Below, one piece after another: positions 8,007-14,990 of a DNA stretch of 25,345 nt (position 1 is the first letter of the stretch; every line of letters begins with the position of its first letter). The position numbers were made by a program, and so were the translations under genes. The notes under the pieces were generated by a model that saw only the letters and a program-made list of their open reading frames with translations, ran no database searches and was not told the DNA's origin. Source of the DNA: Promethearchaeota archaeon. GTDB lineage: Archaea; Asgardarchaeota; Lokiarchaeia; Sigynarchaeales; SOKP01. The stretch is taken from assembly GCA_014730295.1 (NCBI GenBank), contig WJIN01000186.1, positions 1 through 25,345 of the forward strand, in the 5' to 3' direction.

Positions 8007-8318
8007 ATGAGCGCCGACACTAAAACGATCTATATAAATGTCAAGGAATTAAGTTTTAAGAGCGAACAACATGTAGAGGATTTAATGCAGTTTTTAGCAG
8101 AGCAAATCCCTCAATTAACTATTAATCGGGATGGAAATGAAATAGAAGTAATCATGCCAGCCGACCTTTCGAAAAGAGCTATTAAACTTAGAATCAAGAA
8201 ATTTCTCTACAAGAACAAGTTGAAGGAAGATTATCGCCCAATCGCGTACCGAACAGATGAGAGAGATGGATTCACCGTGAAAGAGCGAAAACAATTCGAA
8301 TTTACTTACTATTATTAG
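8007..8318 (+). CDS. rpl22e: Ribosomal protein eL22 (eukaryote-type)
   Basis: A 103-residue protein that I align by eye with human RPL22. The best segment is LSKRAIKLRIKKFLYKNKLK (near residues 54-73) against human [20 protein letters not shown], with the following R-x-I/V-A matching as well. The upstream half fits too: a short beta strand, then the helix HVEDLMQFLAEQIPQL, as in human FEQFLQERIKV, and a strand NEIEVIMPADLSKR matching SKITVTSEVPFSKR. eL22 binds the outer face of the large ribosomal subunit in eukaryotes. It is absent from most archaea and known from Asgard genomes, so it is the best lineage marker here. The highly basic N-terminal and acidic C-terminal tails of the human protein are missing. 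The gene is monocistronic with its own TATA box. Confidence 0.85.
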   Translation: MSADTKTIYINVKELSFKSEQHVEDLMQFLAEQIPQLTINRDGNEIEVIMPADLSKRAIKLRIKKFLYKNKLKEDYRPIAYRTDERDGFTVKERKQFEFTYYY

Positions 8319-8338
8319 TTCTTTCATAAAATAAAGAA

Positions 8339-8346
8339 TATATAAA
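8339..8346 (+). promoter_or_regulatory. TATA box for CitG-like gene, leaderless arrangement
   Basis: TATATAAA centred 24 bases ahead of GTG 8366. At usual archaeal spacing, transcription would start at or within a few bases of the start codon, so the message is predicted to be leaderless. This supports GTG 8366 as the start. Confidence 0.6.
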
Positions 8347-8365
8347 GTGCTAGCTTTTTTTAGAT

Positions 8366-9343
8366 GTGTTCATTCGGGAAAATTCAACTATTGAACTGGA
8401 ATCTGTTGAAGATATTATTAGATGTACTACATTATCCAGTTTATTAGAATTGTCTGGATATCCCAAACCAGGTAATATCCATCGAACCCAAGATTTTAAA
8501 GAAACCCGTTTTGAGCATTTCCTTGCGGGTGTGGCAGCTTTACAACCTGTTTTTTCTGCTTTTTGTAATCGAATATACAAATCTACAAAAAAAGGTCAAA
8601 GATCCCAAAATTTTAGCTATATCAATCTTGGAAAGTTCTTCATAGCAGCCACTCAAGAAATGATGAGATGGCAAAAAGGAGGGAACATTATGTTAGGACA
8701 TATTTTAATTTTGGGGCCCTTAGCTGCCAGCGCCGTGATTTCACTTAAATTGGGAATTACCACATTGGAAGAGTATAAAAAAATTTTAAGTGCTGTGATT
8801 GCGGATGCGACTGTATCGGATACCATCCATCTTTATGATGCAATCAGAATTTCAGACCCAGGGGGGTTAGGAAAAGTGGAAAAATATGACTTGACTGAAG
8901 AGAATTCAATAGACGAACTTAAGAGGGATAAGATAACCATAAAACAAATCTTTGAATTCTCACAAAACTATGATTTGATTAGTAAGGAATATGCAACTGG
9001 ATTTCCTATCATTTTGAATGAAGGCTTTCCCTATTTCATAAAAATCTTTACCAAATTACAAGACATCAATATTGCGACGGTTCACACATTTCTTAAAATT
9101 CTTTCCAATCATCCAGATACCTTGATTATCAGGAAATCTGGGATGAAGTCGGCCGAGATGATATCGGAACAATCATCAAAAATTCTAAACGCAGGAGGAC
9201 TTTTGACCGAAGAGGGTAAACGCTTGCTCAATGATCTGGATAAGCAATTACAAGAAAAGGATGGAAAATTAAATCCTGGTACTACGGCAGATCTGATAGC
9301 CGGCGTGATATTTATGGCTTTGTTATTTGGTCTTCGCTTTTAA
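8366..9343 (+). CDS. CitG/MdcB-like triphosphoribosyl-dephospho-CoA synthase family protein
   Basis: Family of ATP:dephospho-CoA triphosphoribosyl transferases, which make the precursor of the citrate/malonate lyase prosthetic group. The 325 residues carry the family landmarks: GYPKPGNIHR near the N-terminus, NIMLGHILILGPLAAS in the middle, DATVSDTIHLYDAIRISDPGGLG, and a C-terminal NPGTTADLIAGVIF. No citrate lyase or malonate decarboxylase genes are near, and archaeal members of this family occur widely without those enzymes, so the substrate may differ (related genes also occur in methanopterin gene clusters). GTG start; no ATG is available in frame upstream. The stop codon (9341-9343) directly abuts the stop of the convergent kelch gene with no base between. 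Confidence 0.8.
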   Translation: MFIRENSTIELESVEDIIRCTTLSSLLELSGYPKPGNIHRTQDFKETRFEHFLAGVAALQPVFSAFCNRIYKSTKKGQRSQNFSYINLGKFFIAATQEMMRWQKGGNIMLGHILILGPLAASAVISLKLGITTLEEYKKILSAVIADATVSDTIHLYDAIRISDPGGLGKVEKYDLTEENSIDELKRDKITIKQIFEFSQNYDLISKEYATGFPIILNEGFPYFIKIFTKLQDINIATVHTFLKILSNHPDTLIIRKSGMKSAEMISEQSSKILNAGGLLTEEGKRLLNDLDKQLQEKDGKLNPGTTADLIAGVIFMALLFGLRF

Positions 9344-10345
9344 CTAAAATTTTGGTCCGATTGGGGTAAAAATAGTTCCAAAATTCATTTTACGTACCGG
9401 TGCGGGCTCCATTTCAGTCCATTTAATTCCATCCCATTTAAAGATCTTATTTGAATGGGGATTTCGTTGTCGTATATCAATATCCTCATCGACCGTTCCC
9501 AAAAAACGCCAAAGAAACTGTGTTGTTCCCCGAGTCCCCCCATGATGCCAATTCGCTGGCAGCTCAGCTTCGAAACGCCATTTATCAAGCTCGTAATTAT
9601 ACACTAAATGTTGCTTTTTCACCGGACCCTTATAATTTGCAGTATTCGGATTATAAAAATTTTCGTTCGTATTCCAACCCCCGATAAAATGCAGCTCATT
9701 TTCCCATTTATCCCCAGAACCATCGGTAGTAGGAATTGGACATGGTGTGAGTACTTCCCATCTATCTTCTTTTGGATTATAACGCTGATTTAATGCACCC
9801 TCATAGGTATTTTGTTCTGGATTTAGTCCCGTATTTCCAGTTGAATAATATAGCCAGCCATTATGATATGTTGGAAGTGGAAACGATTGTGTATGTGGCG
9901 CATCCGCGACTTCAGTGTCCCATGTATCATTTCTCAGATCATATCTCCAATTCCAATTCACTCGACTAAAGGGACCTCCCTCGTCATCTCCGCCAAATAG
10001 ATAAACATAACGATTATCAACAACAGGGTAATATTTCCCTAATTTACTTCGAACCTTGGGTAAATTATTGTAAAGTTCCCACTCATCCTTTTCAATATCA
10101 TAGACTTGAAAAAAATCAGAGCATCCAGAATGAGGTTTAGTTTTGCCACCAAAACAATATATTTTATTTTGAAAAAATGTCCAACCTGCTCCCTGCACAG
10201 GATTGGGCATCGGTGCTAATTGTTTGTTTATACTACTATACCATTCATCTTCAGCAATATTATATACGGTTGTATCCTCCACCGTCTTCTTGTTTTCGAC
10301 CTTACCTCCGATGGCCCACAAAAATTCTCCTTTTTGAGTCTGCAT
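9344..10345 (-). CDS. Kelch-repeat beta-propeller protein
   Basis: A 333-residue protein made almost wholly of kelch-type repeats: FLWAIGGK, IYCFGGKTK, VYLFGGDDEGG, a weaker LYYSTGNTG, LHFIGGWN and FLWRFLGTVDED, each followed some 20-30 residues on by a Tyr/Asp...W motif such as YDIEKDEWE, YDLRNDTWD, YNPKEDRWE or YNYELDKWR. This predicts a single propeller of about six blades closing on itself. There is no signal peptide, membrane segment or extra domain, so it is probably a cytosolic binding protein. Kelch propellers bind proteins or, rarely, carry enzymatic activity (for example N-acetylneuraminate epimerase); nothing here selects between these. It converges with the CitG-like gene with touching stop codons. 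Confidence 0.85.
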   Translation of the reverse strand: MQTQKGEFLWAIGGKVENKKTVEDTTVYNIAEDEWYSSINKQLAPMPNPVQGAGWTFFQNKIYCFGGKTKPHSGCSDFFQVYDIEKDEWELYNNLPKVRSKLGKYYPVVDNRYVYLFGGDDEGGPFSRVNWNWRYDLRNDTWDTEVADAPHTQSFPLPTYHNGWLYYSTGNTGLNPEQNTYEGALNQRYNPKEDRWEVLTPCPIPTTDGSGDKWENELHFIGGWNTNENFYNPNTANYKGPVKKQHLVYNYELDKWRFEAELPANWHHGGTRGTTQFLWRFLGTVDEDIDIRQRNPHSNKIFKWDGIKWTEMEPAPVRKMNFGTIFTPIGPKF

Positions 10346-10539
10346 TCTGTATTTATTCCTCCTTTATATCTAGTAATATTTGGGTTCATTTTAAAAACTA
10401 TTTAGGCAATAAAAAATGTGGAAATAAAATAAGTCAAAATGCTTATAAAGTAAATCCACCGCTTATATAACCAATACCCCAAAATTTTTCTAAAATGCCA
10501 TAATATCATTACTATCTAGAGATACGGGAATGATAAAAA

Positions 10540-10893
10540 GTGAAGTTCTGTCCAGAGTGTGGCGCATTAATGCTTCCTTCGAAAGATGAAAAGGGGAATA
10601 AGGTGTTTAAATGTAGATGCGGAACAGTTGGCTCCTTTTCTGAGGATGAATCGGAGAATTATAAGATCTCCACCCGTATCGAGCGTGATTTTAAGGACGA
10701 GGTTGTCAATGCGAAGCAGATAATCGATTGGAAGGAAAAGAATCTAAAAAGCACCATCAAAGACTTTAAATGTCCAAAATGTGGATATAATAAGGCTTCT
10801 TTGGAAACAAGACAAACCAGAAGTGCAGATGAGGGAATGACTCATTTTATTGTCTGTCTTCGGTGCGGTAGGATGATTAAGATTGGTTCTTAG
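10540..10893 (+). CDS. tfs: Transcription factor S (TFIIS/RPB9-like)
   Basis: A 117-residue protein with an N-terminal zinc ribbon (CPEC at 4-7, CRC at 25-27) and a C-terminal TFIIS-type ribbon (CPKC near 79-82, CLRC near 107-110) separated by a linker. The C-terminal hairpin reads QTRSADEG, keeping the Asp-Glu pair that TFIIS and archaeal TFS insert into the RNA polymerase active site to stimulate cleavage of backtracked RNA. It should therefore be a cleavage factor, not a structural RPB9. The start is GTG 10540; ATG 10530 is out of frame. The stop lies 8 bases before the convergent DUF167 gene. Archaeal genomes often carry several TFS paralogues, so this may be one of a set. Confidence 0.88.
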   Translation: MKFCPECGALMLPSKDEKGNKVFKCRCGTVGSFSEDESENYKISTRIERDFKDEVVNAKQIIDWKEKNLKSTIKDFKCPKCGYNKASLETRQTRSADEGMTHFIVCLRCGRMIKIGS

Positions 10894-10901
10894 GTTCTTT
10901 T

Positions 10902-11198
10902 TTATTCCAATAATCTTTGTGCAATCTGATTTTCATCCATAGGCTCCATAAAATCTATTTGAATAATTTTATCCTCGTTTTGGAGTCCTGATAAAAATTT
11001 AATCTGATTAACATTAATTTCCAACTTTTTTTGTAAGAGACGTAATAATTCTTTATTGGCTTTGTTCCGTCGTGCTTTAGATTTTAGTGATATAGCCAAA
11101 AATTTACCATCTTTTTCAATTTTTTGGTGATGAGAGTTAGGTTTTACATAGATAGTCAAAATATAGCTATTTTCAGATTTTTTTTCAATATAATTCAT
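10902..11198 (-). CDS. DUF167 / YggU-family protein
   Basis: A 98-residue protein matching the DUF167 (YggU) fold in length and pattern: LTIYVKPNSHHQKI near the N-terminus, FLAISLKSKARRNKANKELL (the conserved K-A-x-x-x-x-A-N-x-x-L helix) and a C-terminal IKFLSGLQNEDKIIQID. The family is widespread in all domains with no settled function. It begins 21 bases after the DHH phosphoesterase stop on the same strand and is probably the second gene of that operon. Confidence 0.85.
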   Translation of the reverse strand: MNYIEKKSENSYILTIYVKPNSHHQKIEKDGKFLAISLKSKARRNKANKELLRLLQKKLEINVNQIKFLSGLQNEDKIIQIDFMEPMDENQIAQRLLE

Positions 11199-11219
11199 TG
11201 GAAATTCATAAAATAAAAT

Positions 11220-12617
11220 TTAATTGGAATTTACAATATAATTATCCGCATTTTCTTTTAGTCTTTTATAAGATGCTCTGGATAAGCGAATTCCGCCCGC
11301 CAATTTGTGTCCACCACCCGTTCCCCCCAAATCATCTTTAATCTTCGTAATTACTGTATTCACTCCTACCCCATTATTGCTTTCTAAGAATTTACGAGTG
11401 CATCGGATGCTTAATTTGATGGTCTGTGATTTTCGTTCCAATCCTCCCAAAAAGAGTATTTTATGGGGATCTAATAATTCATTTACGCTACTAAACGATG
11501 CGGTATCAGACCAATTACTCGGGGGAATTTGCCCTTTCACGTTAATAAAGATTGCTTTTTCTGTTTCATACCGGGGTAAGTCGTTGGAAAGAATCTTTAA
11601 ATTTTTTGCCAAATTAGACACATAATCGTGATATACATTTTTCGCATATCTAGTGATTCTCTTTAGCTGAATACTAGACACTGCCGCGCTGATATTTTTA
11701 AAACAAAGAATATTAAGCAGAAGTGCATGCTCAAAGGCGAACTTTAATAATCCATTTTTTTCAGGAAGCAATGCGTAATGGCCATAACTTTCAAAATTGG
11801 CTTCTGACTGTATCTTTTCTATTTCTGATTCTGTTAATTTATTTACTTTCTTATTAGGATTGATGTTAAGACTATTTAAAAAAGATTTTATATCCTTATC
11901 ACTTCCTCCACCAAATCCCTCAACGAAAGGTAGTATACTATATCTCAGCCCATTTTTAATTGTATCATGCATACTCCCGAATAAAATTAAACCCGATTTG
12001 TCGATAAATATCTCTTCAGCGAGCAATTCTTCATAGACTTCTCTATTAAACGATTTAAGCTTGTCCATAGATTTTAAAGAATCTCCCGCAATGCCGATTA
12101 TTGCTAACCATCCTTGTTTGATAATCTGAGGCTTAATTTGTTTTGCAAACATATATGCTAATGTGGAGCCTGCGATATGATCAAGTCCATCAAAACCGTA
12201 TACAGTAGGATTCACAAAAAACAGATTTTCAGGATACTCTTCGGAAGGGATGGTACAATCGACTTCATGGTGATCTAAAATGAAAAATAATTCTTGTCGT
12301 TTCTCTATTATTGGAATCAGTTCTGAAAGGTTAGATCCCACATCAGTAAATATATAGGCGCTCCTTTGGGTGCTTCTATTTGAAAAAATTCCCTTTAGAT
12401 AATCTGCCCATGAAGTTGATCGATTATAAATAAAATAATCATAATTCAAATTCATTTTGTAGAGCAGATTCTGAATAAGATGCAAACATGAAATCCCATC
12501 AGCGTCGTTATGAGAGATTGTAATAACCTTATTAAAATTAGAAGAATAATCGACGAAATTATTTATAGCAATATCAAGTTTGTTTAAAAATCCCGTGCGA
12601 TCTGGTTCTGAATTCAT
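11220..12617 (-). CDS. DHH-family phosphoesterase (RecJ/GAN-like)
   Basis: A 465-residue two-domain protein. The N-terminal DHH domain shows motif I as HNDADG (His36, Asp38, Asp40), motif II TDVGS and motif III LDHHEVD, the metal-binding set of this superfamily. The C-terminal DHHA1 domain ends in GGTGGGHKLAGGI, the substrate-binding GGGH loop. The length and arrangement fit the archaeal RecJ/GAN group, single-strand nucleases of which some associate with GINS in the replisome. Phosphodiesterases acting on oligonucleotides share these motifs, so nuclease activity is inferred. It appears to form a two-gene operon with the DUF167 gene. All catalytic residues are present, unlike in eukaryotic Cdc45. 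Confidence 0.85.
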   Translation of the reverse strand: MNSEPDRTGFLNKLDIAINNFVDYSSNFNKVITISHNDADGISCLHLIQNLLYKMNLNYDYFIYNRSTSWADYLKGIFSNRSTQRSAYIFTDVGSNLSELIPIIEKRQELFFILDHHEVDCTIPSEEYPENLFFVNPTVYGFDGLDHIAGSTLAYMFAKQIKPQIIKQGWLAIIGIAGDSLKSMDKLKSFNREVYEELLAEEIFIDKSGLILFGSMHDTIKNGLRYSILPFVEGFGGGSDKDIKSFLNSLNINPNKKVNKLTESEIEKIQSEANFESYGHYALLPEKNGLLKFAFEHALLLNILCFKNISAAVSSIQLKRITRYAKNVYHDYVSNLAKNLKILSNDLPRYETEKAIFINVKGQIPPSNWSDTASFSSVNELLDPHKILFLGGLERKSQTIKLSIRCTRKFLESNNGVGVNTVITKIKDDLGGTGGGHKLAGGIRLSRASYKRLKENADNYIVNSN

Positions 12618-12825
12618 TTTACTCAGAGTTATGATTTAGAGAGAGACTAATTTGATTGTATCAAACTCCCACAAAAGCCTTTATGCAATTCATTGACTTT
12701 GCTTTATTCTAAGGAGAAATTTTTAATTAGTGTGGCATTATTTCGACTTAAATTTAAAGGAGTTCAAACAAATTCTATTGATCTAATAAATATAGTATTG
12801 ATATTTTAATTTTTATCTAATGAAA

Positions 12826-12845
12826 TTTAGATATTAAAATCTAAA
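12826..12845. repeat. Inverted repeat in divergent promoter region
   Basis: Arms TTTAGAT and ATCTAAA pair perfectly (7 bp) around the 6-base spacer ATTAAA. It lies about 100 bases before the surface-protein gene. It could be a regulator site, but in such AT-rich sequence chance is a real alternative. Confidence 0.3.
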
Positions 12846-12910
12846 AGAAAATTAAACTTAAAATTCAATTAAATATTATTAAAATTTAATTTGGTTTGAA
12901 AAACTCTGTA

Positions 12911-12918
12911 GATAAAAT
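12911..12918 (+). promoter_or_regulatory. TATA-like element before surface-protein gene
   Basis: GATAAAAT centred about 30 bases ahead of ATG 12945, predicting a transcript with almost no leader. No Shine-Dalgarno sequence is seen, which fits. Confidence 0.4.
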
Positions 12919-12944
12919 CGTATGATAATGAGATTGATACAATA

Positions 12945-14636
12945 ATGGGCAAACAGCATACTAAATTAAAGGTAACTGTAATTTTCATTATTACGCTTAT
13001 TTCATTAAGCTCATTGTGCTTTTTGTTTCAGCAAAATCAGAGAAATATAAAAATAGATTCCGTCTCATCAAGTCAAAATCCCTTTTTAGAGATCAGTTCT
13101 TTTTCTCAAGATAATTACAGCTCAATATTAGAACAACCAAAGAATGGAGTCGGAGAAATCACGGTTACCAACATTAGTTTTCACGAAAAAGGATTTGATA
13201 ACTCAACAAAATATGATGCGCTAGATGATGATATTGGAAAAGATTTAAATGTCAGTTACTCGGGAACATTATTTCTCGAAACAATGGTCAACGCCTCGAA
13301 AAACTATCTTAAGGATGAGTATATCGATAATGATAAAGTGAGGATTAAATTAAGAGACAAGCTGGATGTAAGCTATGATAATAACTCACATGACGGACTT
13401 GCGGGATTTATGGTATATCTACCAAGGTTAACACCCAGCGAAATTTTAAAAATCCAAGTGGATGGAACAATTTTAGCGGAGGATGAATATTCATTAGTTA
13501 TTGACAATAATAATAATGAATTTGTCTATTTTGACTATTTTAACTATTTTGGATCGTCGGTACAAAATGATTTTTCAATGAATATCACCTATTCTTATGA
13601 TATATCCTTTATTACATGGGAGATTGATCAGTTGAATGAGGATGAGCTCGTAGCAACCGAACCCTTTCATAATTTTGAAGCTGAATATAAATATCAATTC
13701 TATTTGAAAGGCGATCGATTTTCCGGAGACAACCCTACCAATACGGTAGAAGCGGAAAACCTAACAGTGGGTTTAATTATCGAACTTTTTGATAAAGATG
13801 ATTTAGATAATTTCTCTCTTGCCTTAAATGAGCAAGAGAAGGATGCTAATAATTACCAGATAAGCTCAGGAATCTTCAATATTTCTCTCGATCATGGATT
13901 TACCGCAAATTCAAGCTATTTTGAGTTGAATTTTACTTCCGCATTTCAAGTGAGATTCCAAGACCCTGTGAGCAACTCTTGGGCAATTGATCGGTTATTA
14001 AGTGGAAACAATATCAGACAGAGAATTTACATCCCTCAAGTGCTTAATGGTCCTGAACACCTCCTTCTTAAATATACCTTTTACGAGCCTACGATACTTA
14101 ATGAACAGATAAGACAGATTAGCTCGCAATTCGGGAGAAACGTGATCCGATTGCCTGTATCTGCGGTAGAAGACCCCCTAGAAGATCAAGGAATCTTGAT
14201 CTACACTCCGTCATTAATACTTGGAGAATATGGATGCCCATTTAGTATTAAGTACGAGGCAACCAACTCATTTCGGATTATCATTACGGATAACATCAAT
14301 ATGCCCCTATGGGATGTAGATGTGAAAGTCTATTATAATGGTCTTTTATATGGAACATATATTTCTAACAACTATACTCAGCCCCTTGCTCCGTTAGTTG
14401 CCAATGAAAACGGTGAGATAATATTGGACTATGTCCCTAATGGAAACTACAGGTTAGAGATATATCAAGGAGCAAGGATAATTAAGAGCGCAACTATCAA
14501 CACAAGTCAAGAAACCCACTATATCAGTACCAGTATTATTCATTTTCCGAGTGTGGTATTAGCTTTTGGCATCATTAGTGTTATTATCTTAGGAATTGGT
14601 ATTCTATTATTTTTACGCAATAAGAAAAGGACGTAA
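12945..14636 (+). CDS. Membrane-anchored extracellular protein of unknown function
   Basis: A 563-residue type I-like surface protein. A hydrophobic segment (about residues 9-28) preceded by lysines acts as signal or anchor. The large middle is acidic, Asn-rich and has many N-x-S/T sites, as expected of a glycosylated archaeal exoprotein. Near residues 445-535 is a carboxypeptidase-regulatory-like beta sandwich (LWDVDVKVYYNG, then NENGEIILDYVPNGNYRLEI). A C-terminal transmembrane helix (about 537-557) ends in a basic tail, RNKKRT. I recognise no catalytic motif. The topology, with the bulk outside and a short KKRT-type cytoplasmic tail, is the same as in the C25 protease at 17049. The small gene at 14639 follows after 2 bases. 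Confidence 0.8.
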   Translation: MGKQHTKLKVTVIFIITLISLSSLCFLFQQNQRNIKIDSVSSSQNPFLEISSFSQDNYSSILEQPKNGVGEITVTNISFHEKGFDNSTKYDALDDDIGKDLNVSYSGTLFLETMVNASKNYLKDEYIDNDKVRIKLRDKLDVSYDNNSHDGLAGFMVYLPRLTPSEILKIQVDGTILAEDEYSLVIDNNNNEFVYFDYFNYFGSSVQNDFSMNITYSYDISFITWEIDQLNEDELVATEPFHNFEAEYKYQFYLKGDRFSGDNPTNTVEAENLTVGLIIELFDKDDLDNFSLALNEQEKDANNYQISSGIFNISLDHGFTANSSYFELNFTSAFQVRFQDPVSNSWAIDRLLSGNNIRQRIYIPQVLNGPEHLLLKYTFYEPTILNEQIRQISSQFGRNVIRLPVSAVEDPLEDQGILIYTPSLILGEYGCPFSIKYEATNSFRIIITDNINMPLWDVDVKVYYNGLLYGTYISNNYTQPLAPLVANENGEIILDYVPNGNYRLEIYQGARIIKSATINTSQETHYISTSIIHFPSVVLAFGIISVIILGIGILLFLRNKKRT

Positions 14637-14638
14637 AT

Positions 14639-14965
14639 TTGATTGTTATATTCATCGATAATATAGAGGAATTTGTCGAATTTTTAGATCGACGGATTAT
14701 GAATGAAATCTTTTTTGAGTTTAAGGAAGTAGGGAAACATTCCGATCTTTCGAGTAAAATTGAAGTGGAAATAATTCTTCATTTTCTTTCAAAGCTAGAA
14801 AGCTATTTAGTCCTCTATGAAACTGAATTTAGAATCACAAAACCCAGTAATTTAGACATTGATGAAGAGGTCATTCACGAATTACAGCGTATTTTTAGCA
14901 AAATCGATGATTCTATTAAGCTCACAAAGGGTAAAATTAGAGAGATCTTTCTCTCGTTTAGTTAA
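14639..14965 (+). CDS. Small predicted helical protein, unknown
   Basis: A 108-residue frame starting at TTG 14639, 2 bases after the surface-protein stop, so translational coupling is plausible. ATG 14699 is the alternative start. The sequence is highly charged and almost entirely predicted alpha-helical (FVEFLDRRIMNEIFFEFKEV, later EVIHELQRIFSKIDDSIKL), with no cysteines, signal or membrane segment. I do not recognise a family. Position suggests a role linked to the surface protein, perhaps on the cytoplasmic side, but that is inference only. Confidence 0.55.
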   Translation: MIVIFIDNIEEFVEFLDRRIMNEIFFEFKEVGKHSDLSSKIEVEIILHFLSKLESYLVLYETEFRITKPSNLDIDEEVIHELQRIFSKIDDSIKLTKGKIREIFLSFS

Positions 14966-14990
14966 AGCACGATAAAATAGTGTTTCCTAT

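Larger units (their letters stand above)
12618..12944 (+). other. Divergent intergenic region, 327 bases, no gene
   Basis: Very AT-rich spacer between the divergent DHH gene and the surface-protein gene. I see no open frame worth calling and no RNA gene. It contains a short inverted repeat (12826-12845) and a TATA-like element (12911-12918) ahead of ATG 12945. Confidence 0.6.
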
